12,881 bases of DNA from Alphaproteobacteria bacterium (GCA_030432775.1 JAUILO010000067.1:1-12881); one strand, 5' to 3'. Shown: positions 1 to 6,737, numbered from the stretch's first letter. Notes: a model not told the origin generated them from the letters alone. A program made the numbers and translations.

Positions 1-1212
1 CATATCACCCTTGCCTTGCGCGCCTCTTTCCATAGAGATACGAAACGCAGCGTCTTTAATTCTTTCGAATAGACCGGCAACCCCGATTGTGCCTTTGTAT
101 GGCTGGTTTTGCACTGCGCCCAATATACCCTTAATCTCGGGGCCGGGGCCATGTTTCATGTAGGGGTTTTGTCTTGCCTTGGTTGTATTCGAAAACTCCG
201 GTCCTGCTGTTAGGTTTTCTTCTGTGGCGATCCCTCCGTCGTCAAATAATGCAAATGCATGATCAAGATCATAACCCTTGGCGGTCAGCTCTTTGACAAA
301 TTCATCCGGACCATATGTGTCCTTCACAAGGTTGAAGAACTCCTCAAACTTTTCCAGAAGGTTTCCGATATAGCTATAACTTTGCTCATCAGCATCACGC
401 GGACTTTTTGAAAATGTTTGCTGGAAATTACGGACTTTAATACCGCTACGTCTTTCGGCAAAAACCTTGCGATAATCTGTTGTTTTTTTGATATTGCCTG
501 TTACGGCAAAAACAACATCGCCTGGTTGCATCGGGTGAACCGGTGTCGAGTGTTGTGCAATTTTTTCGCGCTGTTCTTTTGTAGTGCGTTCTTTAACTAG
601 CTCGGCTGTGTCACGCTTTGTTTTGGATACTACGAAATTATCGTCTTGGGATGATAATTTTACAAAATCAAGGAATGGCTTCCAGAATTGGTTTCTGTCT
701 TGAATAACGAAAAGCTTGTCTGTGAGGTCGATATGGCCTTCATCTCTGGCGTTCATTGTACGCACAAGTTGGTAAAGGCTGGCTATACCGGCATTAGGAA
801 GGATGAAAATATCGGCATCATCGATCTGGTCAAGTGGATCTTTGCTGTATAGATAAGCGTAATCTTCGCCTAATGTCTTTGCATTATGAATGTCGCGTTC
901 TTGCAAGAAATGCAGCGTGTCGGCTGATTCTGTTGTGATGGCCTTTGGAAGTGCCTCAACGGTTGTAACGCCTTTATATTTTTGTAATTCTTTATCTTGT
1001 GGGTTTTCTTCTGGAACAAGGAATATATAGGATTCGGGTTCGGCTGAAAGCATGCCTGCTTTGTACATATGCTTTAATTGATCATAAAGCCAGCCCTGCT
1101 GGGGATCGTTTATATCTATAGGCGGCTTTTCTCCATGTAGGATGTCATACAGAACCCGCTCCAACCATAAGGTTGATGATGTATCAGGGGGCATCGTCCC
1201 TGTCTTAGTCAT
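1..1212 (-). CDS. Partial LOG-like / HAM1 (RdgB)-like fusion protein, 3' end outside window
   Basis: The reading frame is open from an ATG at 1212 to the left edge, giving 404 residues with no stop, so the C-terminus is missing. An AAGGA ribosome site lies 8 nt upstream (1221-1225). Residues about 95-195 resemble the second half of a LOG/lysine-decarboxylase-like Rossmann domain: DADIFILPNAGIASL sits where LOG proteins have the PGGxGT loop, followed by KLFVIQDRNQFWKPFLDF. The PGGxGT motif itself is not conserved. Residues about 231-404 resemble HAM1/RdgB inosine-triphosphate pyrophosphatases: VVFAVTGNIKK (cf. ATGNxxK), LFDDGGIA at 322-329 (cf. ADDSGL) and TAGPEFSN (cf. APGxYSAR). RdgB enzymes hydrolyse ITP, XTP and dITP to monophosphates, which keeps damaged purines out of nucleic acids. 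LOG enzymes cleave nucleotide 5'-monophosphates to base and ribose phosphate. The domain calls are from memory of the families. The open frame is certain; the function is inferred. Confidence 0.6.
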   Translation of the reverse strand, partial: MTKTGTMPPDTSSTLWLERVLYDILHGEKPPIDINDPQQGWLYDQLKHMYKAGMLSAEPESYIFLVPEENPQDKELQKYKGVTTVEALPKAITTESADTLHFLQERDIHNAKTLGEDYAYLYSKDPLDQIDDADIFILPNAGIASLYQLVRTMNARDEGHIDLTDKLFVIQDRNQFWKPFLDFVKLSSQDDNFVVSKTKRDTAELVKERTTKEQREKIAQHSTPVHPMQPGDVVFAVTGNIKKTTDYRKVFAERRSGIKVRNFQQTFSKSPRDADEQSYSYIGNLLEKFEEFFNLVKDTYGPDEFVKELTAKGYDLDHAFALFDDGGIATEENLTAGPEFSNTTKARQNPYMKHGPGPEIKGILGAVQNQPYKGTIGVAGLFERIKDAAFRISMERGAQGKGDM

Positions 1213-1245
1213 ACTCGTTTTCCTTGCTCTAAGAACTTTCACCTA

Positions 1246-1278
1246 AGAGTGTATAATTATTATTTTTATGAACACTCT
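1246..1278. promoter_or_regulatory. Inverted repeat AGAGTGT-N19-ACACTCT, candidate operator
   Basis: Perfect 7-bp arms occur at 1246-1252 and 1272-1278 with a 19-bp AT-only-like spacer. The repeat starts 34 bp upstream of the left-edge gene and covers the best candidate -10 of that gene (TATACA on the minus strand). That position would suit a repressor site. The arms are seen directly; the regulatory role is inferred. Confidence 0.35.
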
Positions 1279-1295
1279 ATAACCGTAGTCTTTTT

Positions 1296-1314
1296 TATTA
1301 CAGTTGTTGTAATA
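1296..1314. promoter_or_regulatory. Palindrome TATTACA-N5-TGTAATA, candidate operator
   Basis: Perfect 7-bp arms flank a 5-bp centre (GTTGT). On the plus strand the palindrome is preceded by a T-run, and on the minus strand it is followed by A residues, so it is not an intrinsic terminator for the minus-strand genes. The length and spacing fit a dimeric helix-turn-helix binding site. Chance occurrence in AT-rich DNA is possible. Confidence 0.3.
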
Positions 1315-1368
1315 CATTTATTATAGAAAATCAAGGTAATTATGTATAATAACTACAAAGGCTTGTGG

Positions 1369-1866
1369 TTATTCACCACCCCAGTCCTCAAGCCATAGCT
1401 CAGGCTTCTCTTCTCTAAAATTCTGCACAAGTTCGATACAATCCGGATCATTCATCACAGTAACCTTGATCCCGCGCGAGCGCAGCAGTTCAACATTGCC
1501 TTCCGAGTTGATCGCATCGCCTACAACAACATGGCCGATTTTGAATTGTATTATGGTGCCAGTACACATCATGCACGGCGCCAGAGTAGTATAAATTGTG
1601 GTGTGACGGCGTGACTTCATACGCCCTGCATCACGCATAGCGGCCATTTCACCGTGAATAATTGGATTTCCTTCTTGAACGAGTTGGTTATGGCCTTCGC
1701 CAAGTATATTACCTTGCTCGTCTGTAATGACACTGCCGATAGGGCAGCCGCCTTCATTGTAGCCCTTAAGTGCCAGTTCATAGGCACGGCGCATCATTCT
1801 TTTGTCCAGATCGGACACTTCGCCTGATGTTGACGCATCAGAATGAATAGATCCTGTGGCTGCCAT
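1369..1866 (-). CDS. Cytosine deaminase, yeast FCY1-like (CDA fold)
   Basis: A 165-residue zinc-dependent deaminase of the COG0590/cytidine-deaminase fold. The catalytic HGE motif is at His71-Glu73 and the second zinc motif APCMMC at Cys98 and Cys101. The length, the start CPIGSVITDEQGNILGEGHN and the C-terminus LWLEDWGGE strongly resemble yeast cytosine deaminase FCY1, whose Trp152 and Asp155 line the cytosine pocket; here Trp158 and Asp161 fall at the same spacing. The predicted reaction is cytosine to uracil for pyrimidine salvage in the cytosol. It is unrelated to the E. coli CodA amidohydrolase. The first ATG (1866) leaves about 20 extra residues before the conserved region; Met24 or Met25 are alternatives. 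The upstream site is only purine-rich, but a well-spaced promoter lies at 1902-1930. Guanine deaminase or another nucleobase deaminase is the main alternative, though the C-terminal signature favours cytosine. Confidence 0.82.
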   Translation of the reverse strand: MAATGSIHSDASTSGEVSDLDKRMMRRAYELALKGYNEGGCPIGSVITDEQGNILGEGHNQLVQEGNPIIHGEMAAMRDAGRMKSRRHTTIYTTLAPCMMCTGTIIQFKIGHVVVGDAINSEGNVELLRSRGIKVTVMNDPDCIELVQNFREEKPELWLEDWGGE

Positions 1867-1891
1867 TGCAATTCTTTTTCTATCGATTTAA

Positions 1892-1930
1892 TTGTATTTT
1901 TTTTATATAAGAGAGTTAGAATAAATACAA
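1892..1930. promoter_or_regulatory. Inverted repeat TTGTATTT-N23-AAATACAA in the divergent deaminase promoter region
   Basis: Perfect 8-bp arms lie at 1892-1899 and 1923-1930. Each arm contains TTGTAT reading inward, so the right arm supplies the -35 of the minus-strand promoter. The left arm could supply a -35 for the plus-strand gene, with TAGAAT (1917-1922) as a -10 at a long 19-bp spacing. A protein binding both arms would control both genes. The plus-strand promoter is uncertain. Confidence 0.35.
1902..1930 (-). promoter_or_regulatory. Promoter for the cytosine deaminase gene
   Basis: On the minus strand TTGTAT (1925-1930) is followed after exactly 17 bp by TATAAA (1902-1907). A start site near 1895 would give a leader of about 30 nt before the ATG at 1866. 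This is the best sigma-70-type promoter in the window. Confidence 0.5.
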
Positions 1931-1950
1931 CAGGTCTTATTACATTTATT

Positions 1951-2919
1951 ATGTTTTTATCTCCCTACGCGCAAATGCAAAAAGCTGTTGATATCGTGCA
2001 CAGCAGTCCCCACCCTGTGAACAAGATAGCGGCAGCGCTTTTCGGGCAGGATCAGGACGGGCAGGATTATAGTGTGTCCAGCACCAATTACTGGCCTGAA
2101 AACATCGTAAAGACAATTGGAACAAGCTGTAAAATCGGCGGTAGTAGCGGCACGATTCATGCGGAAACGGGCTGCATATTAAAGGCGCCTTATACCGATG
2201 GTGCATCGATTTGCGTGACAGACCCGTTTTGCCCGAACTGTGCCAAGAATATGGCCGAGGCCGGTATAAAAACGATCTATATCGACCATAAAGGTTTTCA
2301 AAAGGATTTTGCCCTAAGGCGCGGGTCGCATTTTGATGCTGTATCCATGCAAATTTGCGAAAAAGCGGGGATATCGGTTTATGAGCTGTACCGCAAGGAA
2401 GAAAGGCTCGTCCCGATATGGGAAGCGCCGGAAAGTTTTTCGCCGTTTGAGGATAGCCCGGCACAAATAAGCGCTATAGACGTGCTGAATCAACAGAGCT
2501 TTGATCAATACATTGATGATGCCGAAAAGCTTCATTATAGCCGCAAATTTGCCATTGCAGGCGCGATCGACAAAGGCGGCGCATATTACATTATACTTGT
2601 GCGCTCTCATCCGGCGCTTGGGTATTGTATGCAACGCGATAAGGCCGAGATGATACGCGATGATAGCAAGTATAATTTCGTGCTGGAGCCTGTGAGCCGT
2701 TTATTGATGAATGCTGCGCGCAATGGTTTAACTATTTGTGACGGGTATTTGTATAGCTCGGTTGTGCCGACATCGCGCGAGCAGGTGAATATGGTTGGCG
2801 CGGGGCTAATGCAGGTTATAGTCGGGGATAAAGAGCGCGCCCGTGATGAAACGGCGTTTGATGCGATGAAGCTGTTATCAATGCAGAGCATTATTCGCTT
2901 TATTGACACTGCGCACTAA
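1951..2919 (+). CDS. dCMP/cytidine deaminase-like protein with a second, zinc-ligand-less deaminase domain
   Basis: With the start at ATG 1951 the protein has 322 residues. The frame stays open upstream to 1843, but that would overlap the divergent deaminase gene and its promoter, so the later start is preferred. No strong ribosome site is visible. The N-terminal domain (about 8-140) has the catalytic HAE at His70-Glu72 and DPFCPNC with Cys94 and Cys97, followed by AEAGIKTIY, a clear dCMP-deaminase-type site. The C-terminal domain (about 195-315) has the second-domain signature RLLMNAARNG and later VVPTSREQVNMVGAGL. Aligned to a deaminase, PTSRE stands where PCxxC should be, and no HAE precedes LLMNAARNG, so it should not bind zinc. 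The layout recalls E. coli Cdd, whose C-terminal half is a non-catalytic copy. The substrate cannot be told from sequence: dCMP, cytidine or a modified base are all possible. Codon use looks like that of its neighbours. Confidence 0.75.
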   Translation: MFLSPYAQMQKAVDIVHSSPHPVNKIAAALFGQDQDGQDYSVSSTNYWPENIVKTIGTSCKIGGSSGTIHAETGCILKAPYTDGASICVTDPFCPNCAKNMAEAGIKTIYIDHKGFQKDFALRRGSHFDAVSMQICEKAGISVYELYRKEERLVPIWEAPESFSPFEDSPAQISAIDVLNQQSFDQYIDDAEKLHYSRKFAIAGAIDKGGAYYIILVRSHPALGYCMQRDKAEMIRDDSKYNFVLEPVSRLLMNAARNGLTICDGYLYSSVVPTSREQVNMVGAGLMQVIVGDKERARDETAFDAMKLLSMQSIIRFIDTAH

Positions 2920-2923
2920 AGAT

Positions 2924-4213
2924 TTACAAATCCAGAAAATCGATCTGCCAGTTTAAATCTTCTTCACTGATAGGGTAATCGGTGCCGTTGCGCGGGTAAA
3001 CGAGCTCTTTGGGTTGCACATGTCCCATTGTTTGTTGCAGCTGTAATGCGATACGCATGGATAGTCCGGCTTTCCAGCATAAGGCGACAATGGGTTTACC
3101 TTTATGCATGCCAAAGATATCTTTTATTTTTGCGACTTTTATCTCGGTCAGCTGTTCCAGTGCGGCGTATATAAAAGCGTAATCACGCATAGCAATGGCG
3201 TCTGATAGCACTTCGTCATCCAGCTTGTCTTCTTTTATGTATTCGGCGACGCGTTCGGATGCCGGTTTGTCATTGTCCTTGGCCTTTTTGTTTTTGGATT
3301 CGAATTCAACGCGCCGTTCTATGGTCTGGGCGATATCTTCGGTTGTTTCATCGTCGAAAAACTCTCTTTTCTTCAAAAAATCCCGTAATGCTTCACCAAC
3401 AAAGCTCGATAGTTGTTCGGCCATATCGCGCGAAAGAGTGTGACGGCTTGAAACTGGCTGTTGCCATTCTGTGAATTCTTTGGATTTTTCAATGATGACA
3501 CTGAGTGTATCTTTTGAAATTTGCGCGGATTGATTTTGGATCAAAAGCATACCGGCCTTGCGGTCATCACTTTCAATCACGGCATTGGAAACAGGTTCGC
3601 TGACATCATCACGTGATGCGATGGCCTGTAATGCCCAGCTCGCAGGGTGTGATTTTAAAATATCCAGCAGATCTTCATCCGATAGCGCGGCGCAGAACCT
3701 TAAAATGGGTTCTGAAACTTCGCGTTCAATATCACGGGCAAGCTGCCCTGCGATTTTAGGCGGGGTTTGCGCCATATCTTTTAGCGTTTCGGCCATCGCT
3801 TTTCTTATTTTAAGAACTTCATCAAGCGCCAGATCCCCTAATGCTTGTACGGTAAAGGCGTAAAGCTGGCTGTGCTCGTGTTCATCGAGTGTTGGTAGCA
3901 ATTCCATTAAACGCTGGGCTATGGCAAAGCGGACATCGATATCTTTATCGGTAGACAGCGTTTTGCTCGCTTGTGGTGGCGTAGATGGGTTCAGGGCGAC
4001 AGCTTTGCGGATTTCCGGTGCGTCGTCATGGGTGGCCATGTAATAAAGTATCTCTTTATGCGTATCAGTGGCGCTGGCAAGGTGTAATCTTCCTGTGATA
4101 TCATCCGACATTGCGATCGCTTTTTCTTCTTCATAGCGCGCAGGATCAGGCTTGGGTTTGCTCTGATCTTTGGTTTTGTCTATTTTGTTTTTCTTAAAAA
4201 AATTCAGGATCAT
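2924..4213 (-). CDS. DUF2336 (HEAT-repeat-like) protein
   Basis: A 429-residue soluble, alpha-helical protein with no signal peptide or membrane segment. Residues about 55-245 match the pattern I know for DUF2336: repeated helical pairs with small-residue and Arg/Asp turns (e.g. EIRKAVALNPSTPP, DVRFAIAQRL, SEPILRFCAALSDEDLLDIL, ASRDDVSEPVSNAVI, LLIQNQSAQIS). This resembles HEAT/armadillo repeats used for protein binding. A charged linker (about 285-330, rich in Lys/Glu/Asp) leads to a C-terminal helical region (about 330-425) ending in NWQIDFLDL. The family has no firmly established biochemical role and is concentrated in Alphaproteobacteria. The gene is the last of the minus-strand run after zapE (37-bp gap) and ends 4 bp from the convergent deaminase gene. 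The N-terminal 35 residues are lysine-rich and probably disordered. Confidence 0.75.
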   Translation of the reverse strand: MILNFFKKNKIDKTKDQSKPKPDPARYEEEKAIAMSDDITGRLHLASATDTHKEILYYMATHDDAPEIRKAVALNPSTPPQASKTLSTDKDIDVRFAIAQRLMELLPTLDEHEHSQLYAFTVQALGDLALDEVLKIRKAMAETLKDMAQTPPKIAGQLARDIEREVSEPILRFCAALSDEDLLDILKSHPASWALQAIASRDDVSEPVSNAVIESDDRKAGMLLIQNQSAQISKDTLSVIIEKSKEFTEWQQPVSSRHTLSRDMAEQLSSFVGEALRDFLKKREFFDDETTEDIAQTIERRVEFESKNKKAKDNDKPASERVAEYIKEDKLDDEVLSDAIAMRDYAFIYAALEQLTEIKVAKIKDIFGMHKGKPIVALCWKAGLSMRIALQLQQTMGHVQPKELVYPRNGTDYPISEEDLNWQIDFLDL

Positions 4214-4250
4214 TTCACTGTCTATACTATCACGAAAAACTTAATAAAAA

Positions 4251-5393
4251 TCACTCGTTTTTACCGCAGCCTGTGTGTGGTTTTTGAATATATTCTGTGC
4301 TTTGCATCTCCATTAACCTGCTGATTGTTCTTTCAAACTCAAAGCTATGGTCATGTCCCAAATACAGCTTGCCAGGATCTGCGTCGGCGCTGACCACTAG
4401 TTTTACATTATTTTCGTAAAGCGCATCGATTAATGTCATAAGCCGCTTGGCTTCGTTGCGGCGGTCATAGTTAAGCTTTGGAATTTTTTCAAGGAATAGC
4501 GTGTGGTATGCCTTGGCAATTGAAAGGTAATCTTCTGCGCCTAGAGGACGTTCACAAAGTGTCGAGAAATCTGTTCTGGCTATGCCGGAGGCAACTTCTT
4601 TTATTTCAATCGTACGGCCTTTGACGCTGATCTTATCCGGCTGTGGCTTTATTCCTTGGGTGAGCTTGTTATATAAGGTATCCAGTTTGTTTTGCGCAGC
4701 AGCGCCAAGCGGTGAGAAGTACACACCGGAATTTGTAATATATTGCAGTCTGTAATCGATTTCCCCATCCAGAGCGATCACATCCATACGTTCTTGGAGT
4801 AGTGCGATGAAAGGCAGGAATAATTCGCGCTGTAATCCACCTTCGTAAAGCCTGTCAGGTGGCCAGTTCGATGTTGCGATGACTGTCACGCCATCATCAA
4901 AAAGTGCGGTGAATAAACGTCCCAATAACATGGCGTCGGCAACATCTGTGATGTGAAATTCATCAAAGCACAATATTGAAACCTCACTGGAGGTTTTTTG
5001 CGCAAATTGCAAAAGCGCGGCATCTGTGCTGCCTGTTCTAGCTTCGCCGCTTTGGCGACGGTCATGCATGAAATCATGCAGGGAAATCATAAATTCGTGA
5101 AAGTGAACGCGTTTTTTCTTGATATGCGGAGGTAGGCAATCAAAGAACAGATCCATAAGCATTGATTTGCCGCGTCCCACGCCTCCATGCATATAAAGGC
5201 CGCGTAGCGCTGTTTTTGGTGCTGCTTTTTTAAATAAGCTCCAGCCTTTGGGTGCGGCTTGATCCAGTGCTGTGATTTGTTCGTGAATATGGTTTAGCGC
5301 AACGATTGCCGCTTTTTGGTCTGCATCTTGCGTTAAGTCGCCCGCACTGAGGCGCTTTTTATAAAGAGTAATGGGGGAGAGTGTCTCCGTCAT
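4251..5393 (-). CDS. zapE: ZapE / AFG1-like AAA-family ATPase
   Basis: A P-loop ATPase of 380 residues from the ATG at 5393. Walker A GGVGRGKS is at 70-77, preceded by LRGLYMHG as in the family. Other family marks are KRVHFHEFM at about 94-102, Walker B ILCFDEFHITD at 140-150, ATSNWPPDRLYEGGLQRE (sensor 1 Asn176 and a possible arginine finger Arg189), and PLGAEDYLSIAKAYHTLFLEKIP, with RRNEAKRLMTLIDALYEN near the C-terminus. In E. coli ZapE associates with FtsZ and the division ring; the mitochondrial homologue AFG1/LACE1 acts in membrane-protein quality control. The frame extends upstream to 5471 within tatC, but homologues begin close to the T(x)nPLxxYxxxLxxGxL motif, so 5393, 4 nt after the tatC stop, is preferred. 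Close spacing suggests co-transcription with tatABC. The family call is secure; the cellular role here is inferred. Confidence 0.92.
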   Translation of the reverse strand: MTETLSPITLYKKRLSAGDLTQDADQKAAIVALNHIHEQITALDQAAPKGWSLFKKAAPKTALRGLYMHGGVGRGKSMLMDLFFDCLPPHIKKKRVHFHEFMISLHDFMHDRRQSGEARTGSTDAALLQFAQKTSSEVSILCFDEFHITDVADAMLLGRLFTALFDDGVTVIATSNWPPDRLYEGGLQRELFLPFIALLQERMDVIALDGEIDYRLQYITNSGVYFSPLGAAAQNKLDTLYNKLTQGIKPQPDKISVKGRTIEIKEVASGIARTDFSTLCERPLGAEDYLSIAKAYHTLFLEKIPKLNYDRRNEAKRLMTLIDALYENNVKLVVSADADPGKLYLGHDHSFEFERTISRLMEMQSTEYIQKPHTGCGKNE

Positions 5394-5397
5394 AATG

Positions 5398-6195
5398 TTA
5401 TTCGGTGTCTTTGCTCGTTTGTGCATTGGTGTCTGCGCTTTTTCCGGCATTTTTTTCTGCGTGCCTGACAAGAAGGATCGAAAGCTCGTATAGACCGAGA
5501 ACCGGTATAGCGAGCAAAACCTGACTGATTATGTCTGGCGGGGTCAGAAAAGCAGCCAGAATGAATGTAAGAACTATAGCATATTTTCGTTTAGAGGCGA
5601 GTGTCTTTGCTGTGACCATTCCGGCTCTGCCCAGTAAAGTAAGGAGTACCGGAAGCTGGAAACACATGCCAAAGGCAAAAATGAGCACCATGACCAAGTC
5701 CAGATAGCCACTGACGCTGGCTTCAAGTTGTATCGGCAGAGCTGTTTGTTCGGCTGTGCTTTGGAAGCTCAGGAAAAATGGCCATGCTGCAGGCATTACA
5801 ATGTAATAAACCGTTGCGCCGCCTGCGAAGAACAAGAATGGCGTTGCGATTAAATAGGGTAGAAAGGCTTTCTTTTCTTTTATATACAGGCCTGGGGCGA
5901 TGAATAACCATATTTGCGAGGCAAGTATAGGGAAGGTCAGGAAGATACCCGCGAAGAAAGAGATTTTCACATAGGTGAAAAAAGCTTCGGTTAGGTTGGT
6001 GTAGATTAAACGCCCCGTGCTTTCAGGTCCCATTGATTGAGCGAGGGGTTGAACCAAAAATCCGTAAATATCTTCGACAAAAACAAAGCATAGCCCTGTG
6101 CCGATAACCATGGCCAGAAAGCTGAGCAATAAGCGCTTGCGTAGTTCGACCAGATGTTCGATTAGGGGCTGTTTATCTTCGTTAAGTTCGCTCAT
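5398..6195 (-). CDS. tatC: TatC, twin-arginine translocase core subunit
   Basis: A 265-residue inner-membrane protein with six predicted hydrophobic segments, the usual topology and near-usual length of TatC. It forms the receptor that binds twin-arginine signal peptides of folded exported proteins. Diagnostic sequence includes the cytoplasmic N-terminus HLVELRKRL (Glu17, Arg19), NLTEAFFTYVK (Glu70) and QIWLFIAPGLYIKEKK after the third segment, with FLTPPDIISQVLLAIPVLGLYELSI near the end. The short hydrophilic C-terminal tail (about 240-265) is rich in Lys, Asp and Thr. The ATG lies 3 nt after the tatB stop, and zapE starts 4 nt after its stop, so the genes are very likely translated from one message. 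In many alphaproteobacteria serS follows tatC; here zapE does. Confidence 0.96.
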   Translation of the reverse strand: MSELNEDKQPLIEHLVELRKRLLLSFLAMVIGTGLCFVFVEDIYGFLVQPLAQSMGPESTGRLIYTNLTEAFFTYVKISFFAGIFLTFPILASQIWLFIAPGLYIKEKKAFLPYLIATPFLFFAGGATVYYIVMPAAWPFFLSFQSTAEQTALPIQLEASVSGYLDLVMVLIFAFGMCFQLPVLLTLLGRAGMVTAKTLASKRKYAIVLTFILAAFLTPPDIISQVLLAIPVLGLYELSILLVRHAEKNAGKSADTNAQTSKDTE

Positions 6196-6198
6196 CTT

Positions 6199-6732
6199 TT
6201 ATTTGCCCGCCTTTTTAGCTGTACTCTTAGTGGTTGTAGTTTTAGCTGTTGTTTTCTTTGTGGCGGCTTTGGTCTTTGATGGCGCTGTTGGTTTTTTTGC
6301 CGCAGTATTTTTTGCCGCAGTATTTTTTGTAGGCGCCTTCTTTGCGGTAGCCTTCTTCGTAGCAGTCATCTTCTTTGTAGTACCAGCTTTTTTTGTGCCG
6401 GTTTTCTTTGGTGTTGTTGTTTTCAGCGCTGTTTCTTGTTCGGCTGTGTCGCCTTCCTTCGTATAGTTTGGCATCTCTTCAGGATCGGTATCCATATGCT
6501 CCTCTGCTTCAATAGAACCGCTATGGCGTGCCATCGCTTCTTTTTGCAGTTCGGCTAGATCGGTTTGATGAAGAAAATCGTCAAACTGTTCTGTTAAGGC
6601 ATAACGCATATATTGTAGACGGCGAACCATGCGCCCGAGCGATGTCATAAGCGCAGGGATTTCGTCCGGTCCGATAACCAGAACGGCAATGGCGATAATC
6701 AATAGAAGTTCGGTAAAGCCGAAATCCAGCAC
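6199..6732 (-). CDS. tatB: TatB with a histone H1-like Lys/Ala/Thr tail
   Basis: A 177-residue protein starting at GTG (6732), 5 nt after the tatA stop, with a purine-rich AAGAAG site in the end of tatA. The N-terminus FTELLLIIAIAVLVIGPDEIP (membrane helix, Gly-Pro hinge, then an amphipathic helix SLGRMVRRLQYMRYAL) is typical of TatB, which works with TatC to receive Tat substrates. A short acidic region (about 75-100) follows. Residues 104-177 form a tail almost wholly of Lys, Thr and Ala with repeated KK-T/A motifs, like the C-terminal tail of histone H1 or bacterial HU/AlgP-type proteins. TatB tails vary and tolerate truncation, but this composition is unusual. The DNA contains a 15-bp tandem duplication coding KNTAA twice, suggesting growth by slippage. 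The tail would lie in the cytoplasm. Confidence 0.9.
   Translation of the reverse strand: MLDFGFTELLLIIAIAVLVIGPDEIPALMTSLGRMVRRLQYMRYALTEQFDDFLHQTDLAELQKEAMARHSGSIEAEEHMDTDPEEMPNYTKEGDTAEQETALKTTTPKKTGTKKAGTTKKMTATKKATAKKAPTKNTAAKNTAAKKPTAPSKTKAATKKTTAKTTTTKSTAKKAGK
6296..6325. repeat. Two tandem 15-bp repeats inside tatB
   Basis: The unit TTTGCCGCAGTATTT occurs twice head to tail (6296-6310 and 6311-6325). On the coding strand it adds the pentapeptide KNTAA twice in frame. Being a multiple of three, gains or losses would lengthen or shorten the tail without a frameshift. Confidence 0.85.
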
Positions 6733-6737
6733 TTGTT

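Larger units (their letters stand above)
1213..1368. other. AT-rich intergenic region with two inverted repeats
   Basis: This 156-bp gap separates two co-directional minus-strand genes. It is very AT-rich and contains two separate inverted repeats, listed individually. A possible minus-strand -10 (TATACA, 1250-1255) lies within the first repeat, but no good -35 partner is visible. No hairpin followed by a T-run is seen downstream of the cytosine deaminase, so it is unclear whether the left gene is transcribed separately. The repeats favour its own regulated promoter. Confidence 0.5.

Noticed and set aside
1365..1379. 5-bp hairpin GTGGT/ACCAC around the cytosine deaminase stop codon
   Set aside because: The stem is short and no T-run follows on the coding strand, so it is not a convincing terminator.
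1843..1950. Upstream extension of the double deaminase to 1843
   Set aside because: It would overlap the divergent deaminase gene and its promoter and adds residues without family similarity.
1949..2464. A 171-codon minus-strand frame
   Set aside because: Antisense to the intact deaminase domain that has clear zinc motifs; a shadow frame.
5394..5471. Upstream extension of zapE into tatC
   Set aside because: Homologues begin near the PLxxYxxxL motif; the extra residues are unconserved and overlap tatC.
6098..6466. A 122-codon plus-strand frame of Phe/Val/Ala-rich protein resembling membrane segments
   Set aside because: It is the reverse complement of the Lys/Ala/Thr tatB tail, so the hydrophobicity is an artefact of reading AAG/GCN codons backwards.
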